Notes: generated by a model not told the origin, from the sequence alone. 9,036 bases of DNA from Planctomycetaceae bacterium (GCA_023258825.1 JALQWE010000120.1:1-9036), one strand, 5' to 3'; shown: positions 1 through 7,266, counted from the stretch's first letter. Program-made: numbers and translations.

Positions 1-535
1 CCGGCAACAGGATGTCGCAGCCGCCATCCATCAGTCCCCGCACCTGCTCCGCATACGATTCGACCATCTGATCGAAGGTAAACGGACGCGTTCCCGGTTT
101 GTCCGCATTCATGGACAACTGGATTTTTGTGGGGCCGATACTTCCGGCCACGTAACGCGGCTTGCGAGTATTTCTGGCGGTTTCCCTGTCGGCAACAGCG
201 CGTGCCAGCTCTGCGCCCGTGCGATTGATTTCATAGGTCAGATGTGACAGATGAAATTCTTCCAGTGAAACCAGATTGGCATTGAAGGTATCGGTTTCGA
301 TGATGTCCGCACCTGCGTCCAGGTACCGCTGGTGAATCCCCGAAATCATCTGAGGCTGTGTCAGCACCAGCAGGTCGGTGGCGTTCTTCACATCGATCGG
401 ATGATTCTTCAGACGCTCACCGCGATAGAACGCCTCATCCGGATTTTCGGACATAATGAGCGCGCCCATTGAGCCGTCAATCACAAGGATGCGTTCATTC
501 AGCAGTTCACGAATGTCGGGGCGAGAAATGGTCAT
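1..535 (-). CDS. metH: Methionine synthase (cobalamin-dependent), N-terminal part, cut by window edge
   Basis: Cytoplasmic enzyme that moves the methyl group of 5-methyltetrahydrofolate to homocysteine through a cobalamin cofactor. Reading the minus strand from the ATG at 535 gives 178 uninterrupted codons that run off the left end. The protein shows the start of the homocysteine S-methyltransferase barrel: ILVIDGSMG (residues 16-24), DLLVLTQPQMI (54-64), GADIIETDTFNA (75-86) and PRYVAGSIGPT (126-136), all typical of the MetH N-terminal domain. The zinc-binding cysteines, the folate and cobalamin domains and the reactivation domain would lie beyond the window, so a stand-alone homocysteine methyltransferase cannot be fully excluded. 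The start is supported by a GGAG six bases upstream. The gene is divergent from the DUF1080 gene, with a 551-bp gap between the two starts. Family assignment is confident; full length is unknown. Confidence 0.9.
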   Translation of the reverse strand, partial: MTISRPDIRELLNERILVIDGSMGALIMSENPDEAFYRGERLKNHPIDVKNATDLLVLTQPQMISGIHQRYLDAGADIIETDTFNANLVSLEEFHLSHLTYEINRTGAELARAVADRETARNTRKPRYVAGSIGPTKIQLSMNADKPGTRPFTFDQMVESYAEQVRGLMDGGCDILLP

Positions 536-725
536 GAAGGTCTCCGGCTTCTGATTGTTCTGAAAAGTCAGCAGGCGGGCGATCTGAAGAATCCTGTAGC
601 CAGTGAAGCGCCCCGATTGGAACGGGCACCCGGCTGCACGTATCAACGGCTGACTGCGGCACAGTGCCGGCCCCTATGGCAGGGCGGCCACTGCGATCGG
701 CCACTTTGGATCATCCCTTGCGGAG

Positions 726-754
726 ATTGTACGGCAGATGCGAGCGGACATAAA
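726..754 (-). promoter_or_regulatory. Weak candidate sigma70-like promoter for metH
   Basis: On the minus strand TTTATG (749-754) and TACAAT (726-731) are separated by 17 bases. The -10 box matches the TATAAT consensus at five of six positions; the -35 box matches at only three. It would give metH a leader of roughly 180-190 bases. This is a pattern match only, and planctomycete promoters often deviate from the consensus. Confidence 0.25.
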
Positions 755-1005
755 GCGGCCACACCGTCCTGAGCGGATTTTCGCAGCGGTTGACCGTTTT
801 TTGTCCCGGTGCAATTCGCTCGGATTCGCCGTTAAATTCGTTGCTTTTCCACCCGGACATCGTAACGTCGCCCCCTGACCAGATGTGTTTGCCCGTGCAG
901 GTTCTGTCGATTTTTCCGAATCAGGGGCCGGGCGCCATCTGCCAGCAGTGCAGCGGCGGACGATCCGGTTTCCAGCCAATTCAGGGATCGGAAGGGACGC
1001 ATCGA

Positions 1006-1034
1006 TTGAACTCCTGCCAACGGAATACCAGAAT
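1006..1034 (+). promoter_or_regulatory. Weak candidate sigma70-like promoter for the DUF1080 gene
   Basis: TTGAAC (1006-1011) and CAGAAT (1029-1034) are separated by 17 bases, each matching four of six consensus positions, and lie about 50 bases before the ATG at 1087. The location is sensible but the boxes are poor, so chance is a real possibility. Confidence 0.25.
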
Positions 1035-1074
1035 CGGGGCTACACCGCGAATTCCGATTCCCCACTTCCTGCCG

Positions 1075-1078
1075 GAGC
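1075..1078 (+). promoter_or_regulatory. Ribosome binding site that decides the DUF1080 start
   Basis: GGAG lies eight bases before the ATG at 1087. It supports starting at the signal peptide methionine instead of the upstream ATG at 790, which would bury the signal sequence behind 99 residues. Confidence 0.6.
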
Positions 1079-1086
1079 CCCGCCCG

Positions 1087-2508
1087 ATGATCGTGCGTTT
1101 TTCGAGCCTGCTGACTATGGCCGCTGCCCTCGCTATCTGCGCTGGGCATCAACAATCCGTTCCTGCCGACGTTGGCGTTGGGGCCCGCCCGATCGAAGGT
1201 GCCGAACTGCTGATGGATGGCACTCGGGAGATGCTGGACCAGAAATGGACCTATTGGCAGGGCCCCGGGTTCAAGTCGTCACTGCCCGTCAAATGGAAAA
1301 TCGTGGACGATCCGGTCGATGGCGGGACTGTTGTGATGACGGATGATCCAGCCGCAGCGGGAGGTCGCTTCGGTGCTGCAGACCTGGTGACTCGTGCCGA
1401 GTATCGTGACTTTCGCCTGCACGTGGAATTCCTGATCATGAATCCCGGCGGGAACAGCGGCGTCTATCTGCAGAATCGGCATGAGATTCAGGTGCTGGAT
1501 GGCGATCCGACATCGCATGGCATGGGCGCGGTGATCAACGAGAGCGAGTCTCCTTACTATGCCTACAACGGCCGTGGCAGCTGGAATGCCTACGACATTG
1601 TCTACCGAGCCGCTCGCTTTCAGAATGGGAAGCGCACCGAGAAGGCCCGTCTGACAATGTATTTCAATGGGCAGAAGGTGCATCGAAATTTCGACGTGAA
1701 TCAGGTTTGGGGCGGACCAAATTCCGGAATTGATGGTGGTAATGATGGCGGCAGGGGAATCACAGATACGCCCGGAGGAATCAAGCTGCAGTGTGAAGGC
1801 CATGACGTGCGGTACAGAAATATCTGGATCCGGGAGCTGCAGTTGCAGACGGCGGACACGGATTTCAATGAACCGCCAGCCGTTGCGTCACTGCTGCCGA
1901 AATCAGAATCGGTGAAATCACTGTTCAATGGCCGAGACCTGACAGGATGGTCGGGAGATGACACGCGATGGTCAGTGAAGGACGGGATGATTCGCGGTGC
2001 CAACGAAGATGCGGTCCCCAGCAGCACCTATCTGTTCACGAAGGAGAAGTACCGGAACTTCCGTTTACTGTTCGAGGTTCGACAGACCATGAGTGACCGG
2101 CATTCCACAATGCACTCAGCGGTTGCTGCGCTCGGCGAACAGTTCACCGATGCCGGTGACAACCGTTTCGGATTCCGTGGACCGCTCCTGATGTTCTGTC
2201 ACGACTGGGGAATCTGGGATGCACATCGTCGCAATCGCGTTGTCCCAGGCGGCGAAGGGGGCAACATCGAAAAGAAGGGCGAGTGGAATCAGATTGAGAT
2301 TCTGGTGGTGGGTGAACGCATTCGATTCGCAGCGAACCAGCGTGAGATCTTCGATTTCACTGATCAGGCAGAGATGCTTCAGGCCAGCCCAATCGGATTG
2401 CAGTTGCACAGCAATGGTCAGCCGCAGGAGTTTCATTTTCGGAACCTGCTGATTTCCGAAAACCCCACTGCGGACCTCGTAACCGTCCCGGCAGCCGCAC
2501 CTGAATAG
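1087..2508 (+). CDS. Secreted protein with two DUF1080 (3-keto-disaccharide hydrolase family) domains
   Basis: A 473-aa exported protein. The start at 1087 is preferred over the in-frame ATG at 790 because a GGAG lies eight bases upstream (1075-1078) and residues 1-27 form a signal peptide (basic start, hydrophobic core, likely cleavage near VPA-D). Residues about 38-252 form a first DUF1080 (PF06439) concanavalin-like domain with the family signature GGNSGVYLQNRHEIQVLDG (121-139). Residues about 276-458 form a second one, opening with the common SLFNGRDLTGW motif (278-288) and carrying CHDWGIWD (371-378) where the first domain has its EIQVLD strand. The Pfam name reflects characterised members that act on 3-keto sugars; many planctomycete members are uncharacterised and may only bind glycans. 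The next gene downstream encodes a haem-containing protein in the same direction, suggesting a shared extracytoplasmic role. Family confidence is high; substrate and catalysis are unknown. Confidence 0.9.
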   Translation: MIVRFSSLLTMAAALAICAGHQQSVPADVGVGARPIEGAELLMDGTREMLDQKWTYWQGPGFKSSLPVKWKIVDDPVDGGTVVMTDDPAAAGGRFGAADLVTRAEYRDFRLHVEFLIMNPGGNSGVYLQNRHEIQVLDGDPTSHGMGAVINESESPYYAYNGRGSWNAYDIVYRAARFQNGKRTEKARLTMYFNGQKVHRNFDVNQVWGGPNSGIDGGNDGGRGITDTPGGIKLQCEGHDVRYRNIWIRELQLQTADTDFNEPPAVASLLPKSESVKSLFNGRDLTGWSGDDTRWSVKDGMIRGANEDAVPSSTYLFTKEKYRNFRLLFEVRQTMSDRHSTMHSAVAALGEQFTDAGDNRFGFRGPLLMFCHDWGIWDAHRRNRVVPGGEGGNIEKKGEWNQIEILVVGERIRFAANQREIFDFTDQAEMLQASPIGLQLHSNGQPQEFHFRNLLISENPTADLVTVPAAAPE

Positions 2509-2530
2509 CGTTCCCGGTGCAGGTCATCGT

Positions 2531-2558
2531 CGCCAGGTGGTACATGCCACCCTCGGCG
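2531..2558. other. Small hairpin in the gap between the DUF1080 and cytochrome genes
   Basis: GGTGG (2536-2540) and CCACC (2547-2551) form a 5-bp stem with a 6-base loop, and CGCC (2531-2534) with GGCG (2555-2558) can extend it across an internal loop. There is no T-run after it, so it is not a standard terminator. It may be a weak attenuating structure or chance. The rest of this 112-bp gap holds nothing recognisable. Confidence 0.3.
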
Positions 2559-2620
2559 ATCGGTCAACCACGATGCGTCGTGTCTAGTCTGTCATTGCAA
2601 ACCACTGGATTGAGTCTCTC

Positions 2621-5600
2621 ATGCGAACCTGTTTGCTGGCCACAGCCATTCTGCTGCTGACTCCGTTGGTCTCTGACTGCGGGGTCATGGCACAAACGCT
2701 TGAGGAAGCGCTGAAATCAGTGCCGACTGTGCAACTTGCCGAGGAAGCGCGACAGTCCGGTGACGCGGTTCGCGGAGCCATTGTGTTCCATCAGCAGCGC
2801 ATGCAATGCGCGGGTTGCCATTCAACGGCAGTCGCCAACGCCATGTTGCCTGGACCGAATCTGGCTTCGCTGGCCGAGCCGATGTCAGACGCAGGCCTGG
2901 TCGAATCAGTACTTGATCCCTCCAGAGTGATTCGCCGGGGATATGAAACGAAAGTGCTGCTGAAGAGCGATGGAACGACGCTGATCGGACTTCTGGCCGA
3001 GAAGACAGAAGAGCAGGTGACCTTGAGAGACCCGAAGCGTCCGGGAGAAGTGCTGCGCGTTTCGATGCAGGACATCGAAGAGATCACAACCAGTGATGTG
3101 TCGCTGATGCCCGCTGGACAGGTCAATCAGCTCAGCAGCCGCCAGCAGTTTACTGACCTGATCCGATACCTGATGGAAATCCGTGATGGTGGTCCGGACC
3201 GAGCCAGGCAACTGCAGCCTTCGCCATCATTGCTGACGGTTCAGATTCCGGAGTACGAAAAGGATATCGACCATGCAGGGTTCCTGCGCGATGCTGATGA
3301 CGAGTCTTTTCGCAGAGGAGAGGCGCTGTACCAGCGAGTCTGTCGTAATTGTCACGGGACGAAAGACGAGCCTGGATCACTGCCGACATCGCTGCGATTT
3401 GCCGAGGGTCGATTTCGAAGCGGCAGTGACCCATTCACGATGTACCAGACGCTGACACACGGATTCGGTTTGATGGCGGCCCAGACATGGATGGTGCCTT
3501 CGCAGAAATATGACGTCATTCATTACATCCGTGAAACATTCCTGCGACCGCACAATCCAACTCAATGGACAGCAATCACTGAGTCCTATCTGGCCGGCCT
3601 GCCAAAAGGCGAATCACGGGGGCCTGCGCCGGGAACCATTCAGCCGTGGAATGCGATGGACTATGGACCATCGCTGACGCATTCCTGGGAAATTCCGGGA
3701 GACTCGCTGAATATCGCTCAAAAAGGCATCGCCATCCGATTGGATTCCGGAGCTGGGGGTGTCTCGCGGGGACGTCACTGGATGATTTTTGATACCGATA
3801 CGCTGCGGATGGCGGCGGCATGGAGTGCTCCGGAAAAACAGGATCCCGAACGGAATTTTGTTGACTGGCGGGGAATTCAGTTCAACGGCGAACATCAGAT
3901 TCATCCGCGCATCACCGGGGTGGTCACGGCGGCAAACTCCAACGGGCCGGGCTGGGCCGATCCGAACACAGGGATGCTCGTGGACGATCAGCGGGTGCTG
4001 GGACGTGACGGCCGCCGCTATGGGCCACTGCCCCGCAACTGGGGGCGATTCCGTGGTCAGTACAACTTCCGAAATCAGGTCGTTTTATCGTATGAGATCG
4101 GCGGAACAGCCATTCTGGAACTCCCGGGCTTGGCGGATCAGAGCACAGACGCTGCGTCCCCCATCTTCACGCGGACACTCAACATTGGGCCGCGCACCCA
4201 GGATCTGCTGTTGCAGGTTTGCGAACAGGCAGATGCGGAGTTGCTCGACATCCGGACGGATGTGCCCATGGCCGCCGATAGTGCGCCCGTGATGTTTGGT
4301 GTCCCGCAGGCTGCATCTGAATCACGGGCTCCGGGCATGCCGCTGAAATTTGACGGCGCGTCGTTTGTCGAACTGACAGATGCCTCCGAACTGGATATGA
4401 CCGGTCAGGATTTCACGATCACGGCGCGCCTGAAGACGAACGCAAACGGAACGATCTTTTCACTCGCTCGTGCTGCAGACAAGTGGAGTCCCGATGGTCA
4501 GACGTTTTTCGTCCGCGGCGGGCATCTCGGATTCGACATCGGCTGGGTGGGCGCCGTAACCTCGCGTCGTCGGGTCAATGACGGGAAATGGCATACGGTG
4601 GCCGTCACATGGCAGCATCGCTCGAAGAAACTGCAGTTGTGGATCGACGGACAGCCGGATGGGGAAGGAGTCCTGTCCGCAGGACGTCGCCCGGAAAATG
4701 CGATCGCTCGTATTGGCTTCACAACGCCGGATTTTCCACAACCGGAATCACATTTTTCCGGGGACCTGCAGAATGTGCGCTTCTTCCAACGTGCGTTGAC
4801 GGGTGAATTGAAGAACGAAGACACCGTGGGCGAGGTAAAGGACGGGCTTCGCGGCCACTGGGAGCTTTCAGAGGCCGTGGGAGACGCGGTTGTCGACTCG
4901 TCTCACCAGCTGGCACCGGCCCTGGCTCGCCGAGGTGAGTCTCGCCGTCCGGTCGCAGCCCCGGTTGTTGCGGGTATAGCGCCCGGGATACCGGGTACGG
5001 AATGGGTCGTACAGGAGGATCGACTTTGCCTGCGTATTCCAGCGGGCCCGAATCCGCTCAGGACGACTCTCTGGCTCACGTCGCGGTCAGACCGAACAAC
5101 ACCAGTTTCGCTACCGGTCATTCCCGCCGCCGGAGCAGACTTGCAGGAATACACGCGTGGCGGTCCGGCGGCGTGGGATCAGCCCCTGACAACCCGAATC
5201 ATGCCCATGAGTGAACAGGGAGCATTTGCGGCTGATCTGCTGACAGCCCCCGAAGTCAACCCGTGGCTGGCACAGCTGCGGTTCACCGGCCTCGACTTTT
5301 TCTCAGATGGTCGCATGGCGGCCTGCACATGGGATGGGGATGTCTGGGTCATTTCGGGAATCCCGAATGGTCCGGAACTAAAATGGCGGCGAATTGCATC
5401 CGGGCTCTACCAGCCGCTCGGCTTGAAGATTCTCTCCGACACTGTTTATCTGACCTGCCGTGATCAACTGGCCGTGCTGCGTGACCTGAATGGAGATGGT
5501 GCGACGGACTTTGTGGAATGTCTGAACAACGATCATCAGGTGACCGAGCATTTTCATGAGTTTGCCATGGGACTGCAGACGGATGCCGCCGGGAATTTCT

Positions 5601-6550
5601 ACTACGCAAAATCAGGGCGGCATGCCCTGGAGGCCGTCGTTCCCCACCATGGAACTCTGCTGCGAGTCACGGCGGACGGACAGCGGACAGAAATACTGGC
5701 GACGGGGTTTCGAGCGGCCAACGGGGTCTGCCTGAATCCGGATGGATCGTTCGTGGTGACAGATCAGGAAGGATTCTGGAATCCAAAGAACCGCATCAAC
5801 TGGGTCACGCCGGGAACCGAAGGCAAGCCCCGATTCTACGGCAATATGTTTGGCTATCACGACGTCACGGACACCTCAGACCAGGCGATGGAACCTCCGT
5901 TGTGCTGGATCACAAACGAATTTGACCGGTCACCGGGCGAGTTGCTGTGGGTGAACAGTGAGAAATGGGGGTCATTGAACGGATCTCTGCTGAATCTGTC
6001 CTATGGATACGGCAAAGTGTTTCTGGTGCCTCACGAATCGGTACAGGGAGTGATGCAGGGCGGCATGATTGAGCTGCCAATACCGGCATTTCCTGCCGGT
6101 GTGATGCGGGGACGATTTCATCCCGGCGACGGCCAACTCTATCTGTGTGGAATGTTTGCGTGGGCTGGAAGTGCCACGCATCCCGGCGGAATTTACAGGC
6201 TGCGAATGACAGGGCGGGAAGTCCATTTGCCGCGAGAACTCCACGCTGAGAAAAATGGGGTTTCCCTGACCTTCACCGCGCCGCTGGATCCGGACTCCGT
6301 CCAGTCCGGGAACTTTGAAATCCGCGTCTGGGATCTGAAACGGACGGCAAATTATGGTTCAAAACACTTCAATGAACGCCCCCTGCAGGTTTCCGCGAGC
6401 ACTTTGAGCGACGAGGGCCGCCGAGTGACCCTGCAGATTCCCGAACTTCAACCGACGTGGGGCATGGAAATCAAGTATGTGCTGCGGTCGAAGAGCGGTG
6501 AACCGGTGGAAGGCCGGATTCACAACACGATCCATCGGCAACCGCAGTAG
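2621..6550 (+). CDS. Large secreted di-haem c-type cytochrome with DUF6797-like, LamG-like and propeller-like domains
   Basis: A 1309-aa exported protein. Residues 1-24 are a signal peptide (hydrophobic LLATAILLLTPLV, likely cut after VMA). Residues about 45-187 match the PVC-type haem-binding domain: CAGCH at 63-67, a likely axial Met at 163 in SLMPAGQ, and a middle part (GYETKVLLKSDGTTLIGLL) typical of that family. Residues about 228-310 are a second cytochrome c domain with CRNCH at 241-245 and a likely axial Met at 291. Residues about 340-555 resemble DUF6797. Residues about 574-730 are a LamG/concanavalin-like domain (LKFDGASFVEL; DGKWHTVAVTW; LWIDG). Residues about 885-1197 look like the beta-propeller of PVC membrane-bound dehydrogenase-like proteins, with a calcium-loop-like DLNGDGATD at 955-963. 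Residues 1205-1309 are a beta-sandwich, Ig-like. The ribosome binding site is weak (TTGAG, six bases upstream). Likely role: extracytoplasmic electron transfer tied to carbohydrate binding or oxidation. The sugar link is inferred; no catalytic residue is proven. Confidence 0.88.
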   Translation: MRTCLLATAILLLTPLVSDCGVMAQTLEEALKSVPTVQLAEEARQSGDAVRGAIVFHQQRMQCAGCHSTAVANAMLPGPNLASLAEPMSDAGLVESVLDPSRVIRRGYETKVLLKSDGTTLIGLLAEKTEEQVTLRDPKRPGEVLRVSMQDIEEITTSDVSLMPAGQVNQLSSRQQFTDLIRYLMEIRDGGPDRARQLQPSPSLLTVQIPEYEKDIDHAGFLRDADDESFRRGEALYQRVCRNCHGTKDEPGSLPTSLRFAEGRFRSGSDPFTMYQTLTHGFGLMAAQTWMVPSQKYDVIHYIRETFLRPHNPTQWTAITESYLAGLPKGESRGPAPGTIQPWNAMDYGPSLTHSWEIPGDSLNIAQKGIAIRLDSGAGGVSRGRHWMIFDTDTLRMAAAWSAPEKQDPERNFVDWRGIQFNGEHQIHPRITGVVTAANSNGPGWADPNTGMLVDDQRVLGRDGRRYGPLPRNWGRFRGQYNFRNQVVLSYEIGGTAILELPGLADQSTDAASPIFTRTLNIGPRTQDLLLQVCEQADAELLDIRTDVPMAADSAPVMFGVPQAASESRAPGMPLKFDGASFVELTDASELDMTGQDFTITARLKTNANGTIFSLARAADKWSPDGQTFFVRGGHLGFDIGWVGAVTSRRRVNDGKWHTVAVTWQHRSKKLQLWIDGQPDGEGVLSAGRRPENAIARIGFTTPDFPQPESHFSGDLQNVRFFQRALTGELKNEDTVGEVKDGLRGHWELSEAVGDAVVDSSHQLAPALARRGESRRPVAAPVVAGIAPGIPGTEWVVQEDRLCLRIPAGPNPLRTTLWLTSRSDRTTPVSLPVIPAAGADLQEYTRGGPAAWDQPLTTRIMPMSEQGAFAADLLTAPEVNPWLAQLRFTGLDFFSDGRMAACTWDGDVWVISGIPNGPELKWRRIASGLYQPLGLKILSDTVYLTCRDQLAVLRDLNGDGATDFVECLNNDHQVTEHFHEFAMGLQTDAAGNFYYAKSGRHALEAVVPHHGTLLRVTADGQRTEILATGFRAANGVCLNPDGSFVVTDQEGFWNPKNRINWVTPGTEGKPRFYGNMFGYHDVTDTSDQAMEPPLCWITNEFDRSPGELLWVNSEKWGSLNGSLLNLSYGYGKVFLVPHESVQGVMQGGMIELPIPAFPAGVMRGRFHPGDGQLYLCGMFAWAGSATHPGGIYRLRMTGREVHLPRELHAEKNGVSLTFTAPLDPDSVQSGNFEIRVWDLKRTANYGSKHFNERPLQVSASTLSDEGRRVTLQIPELQPTWGMEIKYVLRSKSGEPVEGRIHNTIHRQPQ

Positions 6551-6566
6551 CCGGTAGGCAGTCGAA

Positions 6567-6594
6567 CATCCCGCGTTTATTCCAGAGCGGGATG
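6567..6594 (+). terminator. Candidate terminator-like hairpin after the cytochrome gene
   Basis: CATCCCGC (6567-6574) and GCGGGATG (6587-6594) are perfect 8-bp inverted arms around a 12-base loop, starting 17 bases after the stop codon. A run of five T follows about 13 bases later (6608-6612), not directly after the stem, so it is not a textbook intrinsic terminator. Position and stem strength still make a transcription-end or 3'-protecting role plausible. Confidence 0.45.
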
Positions 6595-6801
6595 AGCTGC
6601 TGGACGATTTTTGCCAGCGAAAGCTACTGGGGCAACAGAAGCTGAGCCGCCATCAGGCGGATCGCCGAGGCCGCATGCAACATGGACAGCCGTCCTCCTG
6701 TCATCGTGGACGTTGCAGAAACGCAACGGCGCCGCGTAATTCGACCGATCCTCGCCACCGCTACAACCCTCCGAAGTCGGATGCGCCGTTTCCGGAGGAG
6801 T

Positions 6802-7010
6802 CCAGGTGCCAGGGAGTCCACGTGCCATGCACCCTGGTTGCAAGCCAGCGCAAATTCGCGGTTGCCTGGCGACACCGGCCGGCCGTGGGTGGCACCTAAA
6901 TCTGGCCCCGCGGCGGTCAGCGGGCGGTCTGAGGTGCCACGCACCTTTTTTAGTGGGTGGGCTCAGGTGGTGGGTGGCACCTATCTGGGGTGGGTGGCAC
7001 CTGGTGCGGG
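6802..7010. repeat. Cluster of GGTGCC/GGCACC repeats (REP-like)
   Basis: TGGGTGGCACCT occurs three times in direct orientation, at 6886-6897, 6971-6982 and 6991-7002. The last two start adjacent 20-bp units (6971-6990, 6991-7010) that agree at 15 of 20 positions. Related elements in palindromic form are AGGTGC-CAC-GCACCT at 6932-6946 followed by six T, and GGTGCC at 6805-6810 with GTGCCATGCACC at 6822-6833 inside a larger CCAGGTGC/GCACCCTGG fold (6802-6837). Such GGTGCC-type palindromes resemble dispersed REP-like repeats mobilised by REP-associated tyrosine transposases, but no transposase is present here. The repeat structure is seen directly; its class is inferred. Confidence 0.7.
6932..6951 (+). 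terminator. Short palindrome with T-run (terminator-like)
   Basis: AGGTGC and GCACCT (6-bp perfect arms, 3-base loop) are followed immediately by six T. This has the form of an intrinsic terminator on the plus strand. It lies about 380 bases past the upstream stop codon and belongs to the repeat family in this cluster, so it may be a mobile repeat that happens to terminate transcription. Confidence 0.4.
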
Positions 7011-7191
7011 ACGGGTGTGGAAAGGGGTGAGCGGCGGATTGTGCCGGTTGGGGTGATCGTGGGCGTTTTCTGCGAGTCGGGTGACGTGTCAATCGGCAGT
7101 TTCCCGACGATTGGCATGATCAGGAGAACTGTTGAATCCGGAATCGTCCATACATCCCGTACATTTTAACTCAACCTGAGGACCTGAATCG

Positions 7192-7260
7192 TCCGATCGA
7201 AAAGAGTAACCGTCATTGCCGGCGCAACCGGCACACTCCGTTAATACGGCTCGATCGGAA
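7192..7260 (+). promoter_or_regulatory. Nested inverted repeats in the leader of the barrel protein
   Basis: TCCGATCGA (7192-7200) and TCGATCGGA (7252-7260) are perfect 9-bp inverted arms. Between them lies a second hairpin, TGCCGG/CCGGCA (7218-7223 and 7229-7234) with a 5-base loop. The right outer arm ends six bases before the ATG at 7267 and covers the only purine-rich segment (GGA) that could serve as ribosome binding site. If transcribed, the fold could hide the start site and control translation. Function is inferred from position only. Confidence 0.45.
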
Positions 7261-7266
7261 CAATCG

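Larger units (their letters stand above)
536..1086. other. Divergent intergenic region between metH and the DUF1080 gene
   Basis: No convincing gene is seen in these 551 bases. An open frame continues upstream from the DUF1080 gene to an ATG at 790, but its 99 codons have an odd composition and are followed directly by a signal peptide at 1087, so I treat them as noncoding. Small hairpins are visible: a perfect CGGCA/TGCCG stem at 657-669, and 7-bp arms CCCCTGA (872-878) and TCAGGGG (921-927) separated by 42 bases. GGCCACT is directly repeated at 686-692 and 699-705. The region should hold the promoters of both genes; weak candidates are listed separately. No cobalamin, SAM or SAH riboswitch consensus was recognised. 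Confidence 0.6.
6551..7266. other. 716-bp noncoding region rich in hairpins and GGTGCC/GGCACC repeats
   Basis: No believable gene is seen on either strand. The longest open frame (6577-7092, minus) is Pro/His/Arg-rich and runs straight through the repeat units, so it is probably spurious. The stretch contains successive hairpins: 6567-6594 (8-bp arms), 6647-6660 (CCGCC/GGCGG, 4-base loop), 6711-6728 (CGTTGC/GCAACG, 6-base loop), 6802-6837 and 6932-6946. A repeat cluster lies at 6802-7010. CAATCG (7090-7095) and CGATTG (7108-7113) form another small inverted repeat, and nested inverted repeats follow at 7192-7260 before the next gene. The part from about 7015 to 7190 presumably holds the promoter of the downstream gene, but no clear boxes were found. 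Confidence 0.65.

Noticed and set aside
16..22. Lipoprotein signal at VSDC in the 1309-aa protein (listed positions are residue numbers 16-22 of that protein)
   Set aside because: The residues before Cys20 do not fit a lipobox; an ordinary signal peptidase I site after VMA fits better.
660..720. Cobalamin riboswitch, suggested by GCCACTG near 687
   Set aside because: The motif is on the strand opposite to metH, and the accompanying conserved boxes are missing in the expected order.
674..979. 101-codon minus-strand frame between metH and the DUF1080 gene
   Set aside because: No ribosome binding site or family motif; unusual composition; overlaps another long frame in the same spacer.
790..1086. 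N-terminal extension of the DUF1080 protein from an ATG at 790
   Set aside because: The 99 extra residues look noncoding, and a clear signal peptide with a ribosome binding site starts at 1087.
6886..7010. CRISPR array
   Set aside because: Repeat units are only 12-20 bases, two are directly adjacent without a spacer, and some are inverted.
6682..7056. 124-codon open frame on the plus strand
   Set aside because: Low-complexity translation of the GGTGGC repeats, with no family resemblance.
6577..7092. 171-codon open frame on the minus strand
   Set aside because: It is Pro/His/Arg-rich, has no recognisable motif, and spans several repeat units and hairpins; GC-rich DNA gives such frames by chance.
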